Shown: piece after piece, positions 12,701 to 27,700 of the stretch
How positions within the stretch are numbered: position 1 is the stretch's first letter
How the letters are laid out: the number at the start of each line of letters is the position of its first letter
Source: Stictocephala bisonia
Lineage: Eukaryota; Arthropoda; Insecta; Hemiptera; Membracidae
Direction: 5' to 3'
NCBI GenBank assembly: GCA_035578905.1
Contig: JAQJVL010002181.1
Location: 1-64,000, forward strand
DNA: 64,000 nucleotides
Translations under genes and position numbers: made by a program
Notes under the pieces: model-generated
The model's input: only the letters and a program-made list of their open reading frames with translations
Databases searched by the model: none
What the model was told of the DNA's origin: nothing

Positions 12701-15700
12701 GTTTGTGAATATGAAAAATGTTAGGGGACATTTTTTTTGTTATTTTATCAATGTAAATAACAGTGTTTTACAGATGTTTAGTTAAAACATTATGCATTAT
12801 CTAAAATGATGTAAATACTACGTATTGTAAATTTATTGATATTTTAAGTAATTGTATATTTAGAAGTAGCAAGAAAAATGGTGGTAGTTCTAAATTGTTA
12901 AAGGCTAAGTTGTTAAGTCCCTGAATAACACCAACATTTTATATAAGCACATACCAAACATTTTATATAAATTTGAGACGTAAAAAATTATATAACATTT
13001 CTACGAAAAGACCATATGACAGTTTTTCAAAATTATTTTGCAAAATGTACTAATGAATTAAATAATGTGATCAATTTTACAAAAAAACAATTATTATTCA
13101 ACATTATTAGAAAACTGTAAAGGTGATGTATCTGAGCAGTGGAAGGTAATAAATAACTTGACAAGTGGGTTTTCAAAGAAAATAGTTGAGCTAATTGAAT
13201 TGCCAAACGGCGAAGTTATGCGTGAGCCTTCGTCATTGACAAGATAAACAATCACCTTATCACAATCCAGTCTAGCCTTCCAGACATTGTACATTCCAAT
13301 ACCCTCCCACCTTTACGTACTTACTATCAATATTCATTCCTTATAACTCCTTATCAACTTATTATGAAATTAAGAGTATTGTTAAGCTTTTAAAAATAAA
13401 ATATTAACTGGCTCTGACCAAATTAATGTACATTTACTGAAAAATATAATTCATGAGATTGCACCAGTTTTAGTTCACTTAATAAACAGTAGTTTTATCA
13501 AAGGCATTTTTCCTGAGAGCCTGAAGTTAAGTTCAGTGGTACCTATTTTGAAGGACAATAACTCTATAAACTAGATAACATAATAATTATCAGCGTGTTA
13601 TCTGTATTCTCTAAGGGGTTTGAAAAAAACAAATATTAAAAGACTCCATAGTTATTTATCTAAATTAAATTTTCTTAATCCACGTCAATTCGGTTTTATC
13701 AAAGGAAAGTCATCTGAGGATGCGTTATTAGAAGTATCAGAAATCATTTATAACAATTTAATTATTCATTAACTTATCATCTGTCATATAGTTCACATTT
13801 AATACTAGAATTAACCCTTTATATTATTGAAATCATTATTAATTTTTTATCAAGTAATTAAAGCTTCTTGTCAATATTGCATTGTATAATTATTGTTGTA
13901 TTTTTAACTATAAATGAATATTCCTTTTTGTTTAAAAGTAAATTGAACTATTTGTCATAAATACCACAATATTAAAATCTGCTTCCGGGTCACGCCGTGG
14001 ACAGGGAAATGTGTGTGGTAGGCCTACCGAAAGTTTTAATATTCGTTGTTTTCCTCGTGTGTGAAGTGTGTTTGTTAAGTTTTAATTAATTTGTGACGCG
14101 TCCCACTTGGACTTATTTGTTTTCTTTAACCTGAAGATGCCGTCCGTATTCACGGCGAAACATGTAGTTGTTATCACCATCACACGCTGTGAACTGTTTG
14201 ACGGAAGGTAAAGTAAACCTATTTTAGTCTATACCAGGATTGGCATTTTTTCTTTTTATTTGATATAAAGAGATGGAGATAAAGAGAAAATATTTGCTGT
14301 ATTGATGATTTCATAAATAGTGGCGGAGTCATAAAATGAAAAAGAAAAAACATACTTGCACACAATTCAGTTCTTCAGTCGCGTTGCCGAAAATCGTGTA
14401 ATATGCCTACCTCACTATCTGGCCGTTAACGAGTTGCGCGCAATCCTAGCTGCGTTAATTGCGATGTCCCAAGAAGGCCCCAAACCAGTACTCGAGTTGC
14501 GCGCAATACCGATCTCAGGTAGTCTGTCCAGTCTTGGTCGCTCAAAAAAGCAACTTAGACCTCAAGCTGTGCTATAGAAATATTTCGGTAAATATCACAA
14601 TCCACCAAAAATAACTTGAATTTTCACTGGTCTGATTCCGAATAGCACCAAACTTATACTACAAAATAAGCACATATCTGCTTATATTCTGTGCTTATAT
14701 TTTCTTGGTTATTGGTAAAATATAATAATTATCTATATCAGCTGAACTTGTTTCCAAGATGACAAAACCAGGATTTCATTTTTCTATAACAACTAAAGTG
14801 TGACAATATCTGAATTGATTTTGGGCTTGAGTTGGATAAAAAAAAAAAACAATAAAATGGAAATATTTTTATTAATATTTATTATTTTGGTGTACATGGT
14901 ACTAGACTAACAATCATCGCATATCCTTTGTTTTTCCTGTAACGTTTTAAGTACAGCTCGCACGTTTTGTTATTGGACCCTCGCCTAACTCTCATTAGTG
15001 ATTTAAGTTAAGTGATCACCGTAATACTATATCCTAATTAATCTAATGTGTAGCTAAATAAGTGTAAATAATATAAGTTGTTTGACTTTTAGTCATCTTT
15101 TTAACCACAGATGTTTAATATAATTATGTTTGCCATTCGTTTAAGTGTTACTATTAAATTACAATAATTTTTAAACATGTATAGCCTATATTACTCCCCA
15201 CGGCCCACAGTTCTAGAGTTGAAGTGTTTGGTTATTAAAAAAAGGTCCCTGTTCTTCTGTTCTTCTACTTAGGATTAATTTATCTAGTTTGAAAGTGTAT
15301 GCTTATCATTAATACGATGTATATATAATTGTTTCAATTTGAAACCATACTATTACAGTTCAAAATATGCGCAAAACCCAAATTTACGTATTATTTTTTA
15401 ACTATATTATTGTTTATTTGTAATATTTATTTGTTTATATAGTTTTGTTAGTTCTTGGCATTGTTTGTTCTGTTCATTCTCAGTTGTGTAAATAAGTCAT
15501 ATTCGAATTGTTATAATTAAAAACACCACAGAGTGCGGTTATAGTTAATTTTGTTATTATTTAGACTGTGGTTACTTAAAATTAGTTATTTCTTATGTTA
15601 TTGCTGGTCACGCTACTTGTGAAGTGTTACCAGTGTAATTCCAGAGTGTCTTTTCCAGAGAAATTGAAAATATAAATAAATTGCAGTTTATCCATACTTT

Positions 15701-18700
15701 CACATCTAGTAAAATAATAGTATGAAAAACAGATGTGTTAACTTTAATTATATTCGCTTTAAACATACGTTTTACAATGGTCTGATTCAATCAATGTTAT
15801 AAATCGGTATTTTTTAAAGGGGGACATAAACAAAATTTACAATAATTTCACAACCTGATTAAAATAATGAAAATTGAATCTAAATAATCAGTAGTCTAGT
15901 ATAATAATATTTCCTAACCAATTGCAATTGACATCGAGATTGTTTTTCTCAAGAAGTAATAATAGAGTCACAACTCTTCATGATTCCGAAAAAAATAAAA
16001 ACTGACCATTCACCAAACAATGAAATATTTTACAAACAATCATGCAATTACTTGGAACCAAATAATATGTTAATGTTACAGTCAGTAATAATAAAACATA
16101 TGTATATAATAAAATTAAAAATAATGCTATTTTAAATTAAATGCCTATACACAGATTGTCTGAATCAGGCCATAAGATGAAAGCTATTTTTATCTTGTAT
16201 AGAAGTAAATTAGTGGTTTTGTTATGATTTGTTCTAACCCTATCATTCAATTTGAATCTCATTTGGGTTTTATATTTTGCCCAGTATTATTCTATACAAA
16301 TATCATAGGCCTATTTCAATATTTATTTTGTCAAAGAAATAAATAATGTCACATTTTTTAATATTTCACTATAGGCTATTATATATTCCTGGAATATTTG
16401 CAGATTAATTTCATAATTGAAAGGAGAGTCATTGATTGGATTTGAAAACAATTTATTTTTTAATCAATTACTGCATATGAAAAACTAATGATTGAGTACA
16501 ACAGTCGATTTAATCACCTAATCGATGGTTAAAATGCAATAAATAAAGATTTTTCAGATGGGCTATATAGTATGAAAATGTTTACTTAAATCAGCAGTAA
16601 TTATCGCCAGCATTGCCGATAAGTTAGCGGTCTATTCAAGTGTGTCTATTTACAAATACATAGTGTGTTAATCATATAAATCAATATGGTGTTTTAATTT
16701 ATTCAGTTATAAATATTTCTTTATTCAATATGAATGTCACACTGAGTTTTACTGTAATAGTATCAACACAGTATTCTTTATTATTCAAAAGAGATGCAAG
16801 CAAATATAAAAACAGAGAACCCGGATAAACGTTGGCCATATGGAATAACGTAAACAATTATCTAAGCAGGACGTTGTTTGTGTGCGTGACCTGAGGAAGG
16901 AGAGGGCGGGGCGGCTGTCTGGAGAATGGGAGAGTGGGTTAAGAGGAGGGAAGTGAGACAGAGACGGAAGAGCGTGCGAGAGAGAGAGAGGAAATAGGGC
17001 TATGCGCAGCGCAGCGTGGGACCTCAAAACAGTTTAGGGGCCTCGCCTCTATATGGATGGAGAAACTAAACTCTCCCATATGGATGGAGTATCTCTTTAT
17101 ATAGTAAAATCAATGGTAGTATACAAATATTTCATAATATTAAGGTAGGCTTTACTAATACTGGTTAAATTTCCTTTAGACAAATAATAATAAAAAAAAT
17201 AACAAGCTGGATTTGGTTCAAGCTGTATTGAAAGTTTATGAAACAAACCTGCATAAATGTAAAGAAGATTGTTGTACAAGTGAGTATAGAATCTAGAGGG
17301 ATCTATGTTAAGGACTTCTCCTTGTCCAGAGAGAATGGAGAATACAGTCTGGACACAGTGCAGTCTCTCACGATTCTTCAATGAACTATTTTCCATCAAG
17401 TCATCCAGGACACTAACTAGGTCAGCAAAGAACTCAATGTTTATGCAATGAGCAAACCTTTAAAAAAAATAATAAATTCAGTTTTATATGACAACTTGAT
17501 TTTTAAAATAGATTTCAATTTCATAACTACACACAAGTTTTAGTCAGACTTTAAAGGTTATTAATTAAATACTTTAATAAATAAGCAAACTATTCTATAA
17601 ATGGATAGGCTTCTATGGTCAAGACTATTACTACAAAATCTTAGTTTTCAGGACTGTTTCACTATGTACAGTACATAGCCAGTGACACAGTCGAACCCCG
17701 AAGACCATGAGTTTTTTTATCATTCTATAAATCTTTTTGTAGCCAAAATAAAACCAACTATACAATGCCAAAATACAATTTGAAACGAATTTGAGCAGGT
17801 TCATATTGATCATTAGATTCTGAGGAAAAATGATCCTTGCAAGTTTAATCGTAACTATACAATTGTGATGTGAAATCTAAGTTGAAGAATATTTGTTTAT
17901 TTCTTTTTTTAGTAGCCAAAATTAAGTTTATGAGCTGTTTTACAGCTATCTTAATGTTTAATTACAATATAATAAACAATACAATTTACAATAAAGAAGG
18001 CTAACACAACATTCAGTATATAAGTCTTAAGATATTGCAGTTTTATTTCTACATTGAATGTGTATTGTTGTAAAGTTTTAAGTTTTCATTATTAATTTAC
18101 TGGTTATTTTAAACATTAGAAAAAATAAAATAAATACTAATAAAAGTAAAAAGCTATTTGTAAGAACTTTAAATTGACATGCTGGAAGCCACTTCTCAGC
18201 ATTTAACATTTTTGGGTGTTGGGCATTATAATATTTCTAGAAAGAATTTTTTTTGAGGTAGCAAGATTAAAAAAAATTGGTCATGCATGGTAACATTTTA
18301 AAGATCGTGTCATTAAGTGTTTGAACAAAAAAAATTAGTATTTTGATATGACCAGAACCAGAAATGGTAATAAAAACAAAAAACCCTATTTTTAACGCAC
18401 TTTAAGCTGGCATTATGAAAATAACGGACATAATAAAATTGTTTTGGGTTCGGATTTAAAATCATGTAGAGTACAACATTACCCATATATCTAAATTTTC
18501 TATATTCAAACATGGATGACCCTCTGTTTTTGGAAGACCTTGTTAAAAGATTAAAAATAATTTAACAAGTTTTGTCAATTTAGTGGGAAACATGTTCAAA
18601 CCAAGCCTCTGCAGCTAGCTTTATGACCAATAAACAGTTGAGATAGGTAGGTGGTATGAAACACCCTGTATATCCATATTATTACCAAATAACATATGTA

Positions 18701-21700
18701 TGAATACGTAAATGTGTACAGAACTTTATAATTGGTCGGTAGTGTAACTGATTTAATCCCAGCTCCATAACCTAAAGGTTCTCAGTTCGATTCCAATTCG
18801 CTTCATAACAAATTTTGAAAAGAATCAGCTGATAACTACCAGCTGTTCATTTGTCATTGTGATTAATTAATGACACTTTCTAAGGAATATAGTCGGCCTT
18901 AGTTTGTAAAAATGACTACATTCATCCATGTACAAATATTACACTCATTTGAAATCTATATTCGCCCATACCTTCACGATCTTACGAATAAATACATACT
19001 TACTTGGCTAAACCTTCCAAAGCTGAACTGAGTACTTTTGATGAAGGCGCTTTCTTTAAAATTCTAAAATAAATAGTGAACACCACTTTCATAACTTCAG
19101 TTAGGTTTTTCTGTTTGCTTTCTTTATTTTCTTCTGCTTTAGTTTCAAGCAATTCTTTTTCCAGTTCTTCTAATTTTTTGGATCTCTAGAAAACAGGCAA
19201 GTTTAAATAAAATAAATATAAATTATAATGATTATTTTAAATATTGTTTTTTAGAAGTAAACTCTATGAATGTGTATGTTGTTTGTTTAGCTTAATTGTA
19301 TAAAAGGACAAAAAGCCAAGAAATATTTTATACAATCATGAGCGTAAGAACCACATTTAGATTAATCAAGGGAAGCAAATAGCCCATACAGCCAAACATG
19401 GAACCCAAAAGTTGAAGGTTCTCACAGGGTACTGAGGTTGGAACATCAACTATTGCATCAATGCAAGGTGTGACTTGGAGATTTTATTAGCCTAAGCAAG
19501 TGATTGTACTTCTTGAAATACAATAAGCCCAAGAAATTCACAAAACCAGTCATAAAAACAAACTACAGTACAACCTTTATTAAACTTCCTTACTTTAGTG
19601 GCTTTCCATGTCATTTAGATTGACAATCAGATGAAAATTAATATTTGATCATACAAAATTACAACTATGTTAAATCAGCACCGTTCAGTGACAAAGTCCT
19701 TGAAGTTCACCTGGATTTGGTATTAACCTTTACCCAGCGGCTTGCGCCTTTAGACGCAGCGTGTATAGGTTCTATACCGCGGCTAGCACTTTAAAACGCA
19801 ATTTGCATATCTATCCCCTAAAATTATTTGTGACCTACTTTTTGCCATTTCAACTACTGCGTTATGTTGCACCAACGTTATTCAATACATTTATGCGTAA
19901 AAACAAGGGTTTTGTGTGTTATTGACTCGTTGGCTTTGATGAATGCCGCCACATACCTGGTTGGGAGGGGTCGCCTACAGCAGCTAGCGCCTGGAGTCTA
20001 CCGTCTGCCTCGCTCACTGCCGCCCGCGCTATTGTGTCTTCACTGTTTGACTTGTTCGTGTTTTACTTACTGTATATATTTTGTTTTCAATATTTTTTTA
20101 TAGTTTATCAGTATATGTGTGTGTTTATGAAAATCCAAGAAGTGGTACAGAAAAATGTTTTTTTGGCTGCTCGAAGTATCCATTATAAACAGTTATTTGA
20201 TGTATAAGGATGTTCAACTAAAACATGGAAAGAAACCACTGAACCACGCTGAATTCCGACAATCCCTCATCAAAGATCTCGTAGCTGAAAAAGCTGCGGA
20301 ACCGGCCGCGAGAAGGCGAGGACGGCAGCCGACGGGACCTCCCGAACAACGCTTGGATGAAAAGCAGCACTTTATGGACAGAAATCCAAAAGCAGTAAGA
20401 TGTGTTGTCTGTGCCAAAAAAGGACAAAGGCGAGAAACAATATATTTTTGTAAAACCTGTGTGTCAAACCCAAGCCTTCACCCAGATTAGTGTTTCGAGA
20501 AGTTTCACACAAAATCGTTATTCTGGAAATAGGTATGTTGTTTATAAAACTATTATAACTTTGTAAAAAATAAAGATAAAAATGTAATATGTGGTTTTTA
20601 TTTGTTGTTATTAACCCATATAAACAAAACTAAAATTAACATTAAAAATAAAAATGTATATTTTTTTTTTTTTTTTGTAAATGAGCAATAGCTAGTAATT
20701 TAGCTTAGCGCTTTAAGGGTTAAGTCTAGAAGAAGGATTTGCTACAAAGACCAATTTTAGTAGTCTATCTAATAATTGGTACCTAACTACTCAAAATCCA
20801 CCAGGGATTTATTTATGTTACCCGTAACAGAATCTACAAATGAAACTTGTAATTAATATGTTCCATTAAAATGTATTTATTGAAAATATAAAGAGCTAAT
20901 TGACTATGTGTTTAAAAAATATGTGTTTCCAGCATTAGCTATTTCTTACCTTACGTTCTCTTTTAGACATGGCTAGTAGTTTTTGTTTGTGAGTCATAAA
21001 CTTCTTCTGCTTGATTTCATCTTCTTTTTCCCGATCTAGGTTGACATCCTTGATTCGTAGTGCCAACAAAACTGAAATCACTTCTTTGTGGACTGAGTGG
21101 GACCTCGACTTTACCAAGTGGTTTATTCGCCGTACAATCTAGGAAATAAATAACTACACATTAGAGTTATCGTGTCTGAATCAATATTTAAGTAGCAATA
21201 GCTTCATGTAAATTTGACATAAAATTTGTTAAATAACAGAGAAAATGATGTTGAACACTTGTTTTCATGAATATTGATCAGCTTCCTTGAATGAGAAAAA
21301 ATGTAGGTCTGATTCTTCATGGAAACCTTACATATACTTCCTTTGTTCAAAAGTGTCATCCCAGTTATTCTTGTTAAGCAGATTTGCAAAATATAAACTT
21401 TTTTGCACTATGAGTTTAATACATAGGATGAAAAAAAACATGGACACGATTTCACAAATTTGTATAACTTCACTTGTAAAAGTGAAATTTTGAAAATGAT
21501 CATTGTTACAAAGAACATGAACTTGGATGTGTGTGTAACAATGGTTACAAAGAACATTGACGCCATTGGCGAGATTTCATCTTTTCAGGGGGACGGCCCA
21601 CGAGGAGTTGAAAGAAAATCTTTAATGAGTCTAGGTCAAGTTTGGTATCAAATGAAAGGTCTGTTCAATAGAAATTAATTGCCGCAAACCGTACTTCGAA

Positions 21701-24700
21701 TGGTCTATCCTTTCCAGAGTAGTGGTCATTTGAGTTTCAAAGTAACTAATTTGAACAATATTATTTATCTGCTATTTAACGGTTTCAGGAAAATTATTCT
21801 GATCAAAAATCATACTTTATGGAACATAATTATTCAAAAAAATTAATTATAAAATTATCTATGGAAAAAAATAAAGTTATTGTGAAAGCATTTCCAAATT
21901 TTTTTTCCAAGCTCTATACATCCCTAATAGAATCAAGACTTTAGGTATGGTATTGTTCTTTGGGTCCTAGATCCGTTTAAAAGTTTTTCGCCTCCAAAAA
22001 GTAATTCAAGCAATGACAAAGATGACTACGTAGACAGTATAAGGATACAGATGCAAATCTATCATTAACACCAGCAGAGATGATCCAACTTTGAGACAAA
22101 GAACAAACCTCAGCCCCCAAGATGAATAAGAATTGGAGATTGGTCCATGATATACCTACAATTTTTACACTACAACCATACACATACCTACAACTTCTAC
22201 ACTACAACCAGACACATACCTAAAACTTCTACACTACAACCATACACAATTACCTTGGCTGAAATTAATTGTGAGAATTACCATAGCATGTGATTATTTT
22301 GATTTATTGTTGGAATGACAATATTTTGATGAGGGTGGAAATGTTGGCCAATATTTTGATGAGGAGTTGACAGAAGAAAACCTGATGACGTTGACCCTGA
22401 AGAAATATATGGGTATGTTCTACTCTAACTTGCTGCAAAACCTCAGTAGGGTAATATTTGACTATTGATAAACATCATTTTAGAAGCCACTGTTTATATT
22501 AGATGTACATACTTTCTAAGCCTGATAAATGCAGCATTACCCTGATTATAATTTGTGACAATGTCACAAAGTCCCAGATTGATGTCATTCTTTAAACAGG
22601 CAGAACTATAGACACAGAAGGTAAGCCTCAAGCTGAGTACTTCATCTCATCATGGTTCTAACAGAACATATAAATGGATGATTATGTTTATCTCACAACC
22701 CATTTCTACGTCATTTTTGAAACCACCATTCAAACTTACTTGTTATATAATAAGATAATTGTACATACATGATATAATATGTAATTTTAGTATTTGATTT
22801 ACATTTAACTTTAACCGAGAGGGAGTTATCTAGCCCAAGAATACACATCTCCCCATCTCAAACTTGAGCTCTCATTGGTTATCCAAAATAGACTCCCCTT
22901 GAGTAAGGTCCACGTACCCTTGTGAGCTTACTAGGCCCAACTCACTGTCTGACTCTGACTGTCTGCTTGTCAAGGGTCTCTTCTGCCCTTGTCACACATT
23001 ACTCAACTCTACCAAAGTTTACTTTTTTCTAAATTTTCAAATCTTTTACTTTAAATTAGTGTTCTTTGACTCACTTCCAAACCTCCAAGATCTTCATTTC
23101 TGTGGTGCGCAGTCGCTCTTCTGGACATCCAATATCCACAAGAGTCCCACCCGCCCACCCATACATGCACAGTGATAGTGACCCAGCCGCCCATTCATAC
23201 ACGCACAGTGACAGTGACCCACCCGCCCACCCATACATGCAGAGTGATAGTGACCCACCCGCCCACCCGTACACGCACAGTGATAGTGACCCAGCCGCCC
23301 ACTCATACACACACAGTGATAGTGACCCAGCCGCCTACTCATACACGCACAGTGATAGTGACCCAGCCGCCCACTCATACACGCACAGTGATAGTGACCC
23401 AGCTGCCCACTCATAAACGCACAGTGATAGTGACCCAGCCGCCCACTCATACACGCACAGTGACAGTGACCCACCCGCCCACCCATACACGCACAATGAT
23501 AGTGACCCAGCCGCCCACTCATACACGCACAGTGATAGTGACCCACCCGCCCACCCATACACGCACAGTGATAGTGACCCACCCGCCCACCCATACATGC
23601 ACAGTGATAGTGACCCAGCTGCCCACTCATACACGCTCAGTGATAGTGACCCAGCCGCCCACTCATACACGCACAGTGATAGTGACCCAGCCGCCCACTC
23701 ATACACGCACAATGATAGTGACCCAGCCGCCCACTCATACACGCACAGTGATAGTGACCCACCCGCCCACCCATACACGCACAGTGATAGTGACCCACCC
23801 GCCCACCCATACATGCACAGTGATAGTGACCCAGCTGCCCACTCATACACGCTCAGTGATAGTGACCCAGCCGCCCACTCATACACGCACAGTGATAGTG
23901 ACCCAGCCGCCCACTCTACATGCAAAGTGACAGTGTTTTAACATCACAAAAAAATGTTAAAACACAATTAAAATTAATACTCAAATATCGTGACCTTGAC
24001 AGCGCCTAATTGGTTATATTAATTTAACCCTGTTAACATTTTATATTTAGTATAAGTTGATTTTGTTGTACCCCATTCTAGGATCTAGGTAAAAATGTAG
24101 ATAATTATTAAAGTAGATAAGTTTATTAGTTTAAGAACGTAGTTTTATAACATGTTTGTGTGGATGTAATTTAGTTTTTAGCACTTGAAAAAGGTTTGGG
24201 TTTTACCAAATCGAAACGTCGTGATTGGTAATTTTCACGTAATGATGGCAAATGTCCAACTACCTTTGTCTCCCACGGACAGATACACATACAAAATTGT
24301 CTTTATTTGAATTTTTTGTCTTTCATTTTCCAACTGTTCAATCTTAAAACTTTTTATTTGTCAGCACAATGGTACTGACCCAACCGCCCACCCATACAGA
24401 CATGGAGGTACTGACCCACCCGCCCACCCATAGAGGCACAATGGTACTGACCCACCCGCCCACCCATAGAGGCACAATGGCACTGACCCACCCGCCCACC
24501 CATAGGAGCACAAAGTGTCCGGGTGGGACAAAGTAAAGTTTTCAAACTGGAATGTTTGTAGTAAACTCCATTCAAGCGTCCAAAACCAGTTCAATTCTCA
24601 CCCTCACTCCTCTTTCCAGTTAAAGCAATGAGGGGACTAATATTAAAAGTATTCTCATACTGGAAGAATTACAGTATTCTCTCTCTCTCTCTCTCACTCT

Positions 24701-27700
24701 GGAAATGTCAACACCTGTCAAATAGACCACTGTTGTTTGTTTACATTCTTTACTTGAATACCTTATTTGGATTAAATGGAAATCAAATCAAAATCAAAAT
24801 AATTTATTTGTAACAAAATTAAACTAAGCAGTGATAATGTCATATTCAAGCAAGTAAATGTTAAGTCAGTAAACTAGAAACTAATATTATTCATACTAAA
24901 AAACTCATCCAATGAATAAAATGGATGCGTTAAAAGCCAATCAAACAGTTTATTGATAAATGTCTTTTCAGAATATTTTTATATTAAATGAAATAATTTG
25001 TTATAAACTGTTATTGAAGTTATGCCATATAACTTTTGAGGTTTGGTCAGTCTATGATAATCTATTGTGGCATACTCTTTACACCTAGTATAATACTGAT
25101 GTAAACTAGGTTTAATAATAGTAGGAATTTTATAAACATACAAAATGAGATAAAAAATATAGATTAAAAACAGTGAGGATTCTTAATTTTATAAAAAGAG
25201 GCTTACAGTGCTCTGTGGCACCTACATTTGAAATTGCTCTCAAGAGTTTTTTTCTGTAGAAGCAAGATTTCTGATATTCTTCTACAGTTACCATAGAAAA
25301 TTAAACCATATCTAAATATTGATTGAAAATATGCAAAGTATGTAGGTCTAATATAATTTAAGTGCACACAGTAAGTTAATTGTTTTAATAAATATATAAA
25401 AACAATTGTAAAAAAATGTAGGTGGAAACTCGTATAGTACATCCCTATATACCCCTGAGCAAAGTCAACAAATGTCATCCACTTTGGAATTATTTCCATG
25501 GAATTATCTGCAAGATTTTAAGATATATAGATCATATTGTTTCCATTCAGAAATTACGTCTGATTAAGTAGAAGTTATATATACCATTTAAAAGGTAATA
25601 ATTTGGCAAACAAACAGAAAGAGGACAAATTTTTAGCTATATGTGACAGTTCACGTGATTAAACAAAATGTAATGAAAAAGACAAAATACAAACTAATTT
25701 TGTTTAAATAAAGCTACAAATATAACACATACAATAAAAGTAAACCCTAGTGTCATGTATACCGTTTGAAATCGTGTTTTCTATTATATAATAATGACTA
25801 ACAATATAGGTTAATATCCAACTCAAAAACAAAGTTATTTAGGGAAATGTACAAGAATGTCATAAACTTTTGGCAGCCATATTGATGACGTCATAGAAAA
25901 TGATAGAGGGGTAACAAAATTGTGTCCTGAGCTTTTTCAATTTGTCTACTAGCCCTGTCAAAACGATACATTGGATGCCAGATGTGAAATGTTTTGGTAT
26001 AATTTTGCAATTCTCGACCCCACTATTATATTATGTTACATTTACATTATTTTAAAAAAGGCTTACCACAAAGCTCTCTAGGGTTAAACCTACAGTAATG
26101 ATGAAATTTTTTACAAAAAAACAAACATCACATTCATTAGTTTAGGTAATTGCATGAGTAATCGACTAGCCTTTTTTAAAACACGTTATAAGCAAAATAA
26201 CTTAATTACATATTGATTTTAGTTAGAAAACTAAAATGTTCACGGCAATATTACTTCACCATTCAAGAGTTAAGTAATTAATAATCTTTTTTAATTATAG
26301 GTGTTATGAACGATTTTGACCCTTTCAGGCGTAAAGACGTCATATGACGTCCCGATTGTCATGACTGAGAGGAGTACTAGGGTTGAAAAAAAATTTGTAG
26401 AGGAGTAAAAATTAACATTTTGAAAACCTTTCAAACTTGTTTATTACAGCACAACATTTTATTATATTTCTTATTATTTTAAATTACAGTGAATTAGTTT
26501 TTTTTTTTTTTTTTTGTGGCAATCCTCCAATCAGGGGCATATGCAAAGTGGGATTTGGCAATGGGAGCATTCATGGGAAGTGTCCTTGCATCCGTATCGT
26601 AGCTGTGTAGCTGACAAACAACTTAGAGAATGTAAGTGAATAGCGTGCCAAACGTTATATCAGCTGCATACCAGCTGATAACATCACGTGGGAACCAAAT
26701 CAGTTTTGAGATAGAGGTCAAATGAAGGCTACAACTAAAATGAGACTGCCATAAGGTGTACACATCTAAAGTTGTGTTTGCCTGTGGCAGATAGTACTGG
26801 TGTAATGTATTAATAATACGCTCAATTAATTTAATAAATTAAATAATTGGACCACTATGCAAGACGTCACATGATGCCCTTACTCATTTAGGCCAATTTA
26901 TTAAAAGACATCAGGTGGCGCCTTTACTCATTTTACATAAAAAACACACTCCTCAAAGGGTTAATTTTATTATTTAGTAATAATTATTTGAAATACAGTA
27001 AAACCTTAAGAACAAAGACTCTATAAAAGAAAAAGAAATTTTTAAGTTTTTTAATTAGCATAAAACGTCTTGGTACATATACAGTACAAGTAAACGTCAC
27101 ACAACACAATAAATTTATTACAATATTAGCACAAATATATTACAATACTAGTACCACAAATATTATGGTGATCGATTTCGGTGAACCACGGTCACTTTCC
27201 GCAGACCAGAGGGATCGATTCCGAAATAGTTTTTAATAATGTATCTTCAGCATATGGAGTAACAGAGGTAACAGTAAATAGGAATTAGCGAATAATATCA
27301 TAGCAGCCACCATTTTGACGATTCCAGCCAATGGGGTCATGTGATCATAGACCTATAAATTGAGTTGTTGAACACCATTTTCCATTCTTTTGTGAATCCG
27401 TCTGGTCTTAGGAAGGTGAGTGTAGTTCAACGAAATCGATCATAATATTTGTGCATTTTGTACTTGTATTGTAATATATTTGTGCATTTTGTGCTTATAT
27501 TTTAATAAATTTGTGTTGTATGACATTTACTTGTACTGTACATTATTAACTCACCTCCAAGGTGATTTCTCCTCTTTTATCATCCTTAAAGACTCTAGTA
27601 TAGCCATTAGCAACTCGCTGACGCACAGACTCTCGAGGGTGGTCCAGGTATGGAGTAAGCATCTGTACAATATTGCGACTATAGTTGAAGTAGGGATGTC

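Noticed and set aside
13094..13294. 66-codon minus frame
   Set aside because: Lies next to a plus-strand LINE fragment and shows no recognisable domain.
16785..17027. Minus-strand frame in the GA-rich block
   Set aside because: Low-complexity Ser/Leu/His composition caused by purine-rich DNA, no homology recognised.
20935..21117. Independent small gene on minus
   Set aside because: It is exon 8 of NOC3L, with matching phase and splice sites.
23066..23941. Long open frames (up to 252 residues, [16 protein letters not shown] repeats) on both strands
   Set aside because: They follow from a stop-free 36-base unit, a multiple of three. Open in several frames at once, no start context or splice sites, and the same DNA recurs at non-coding loci.
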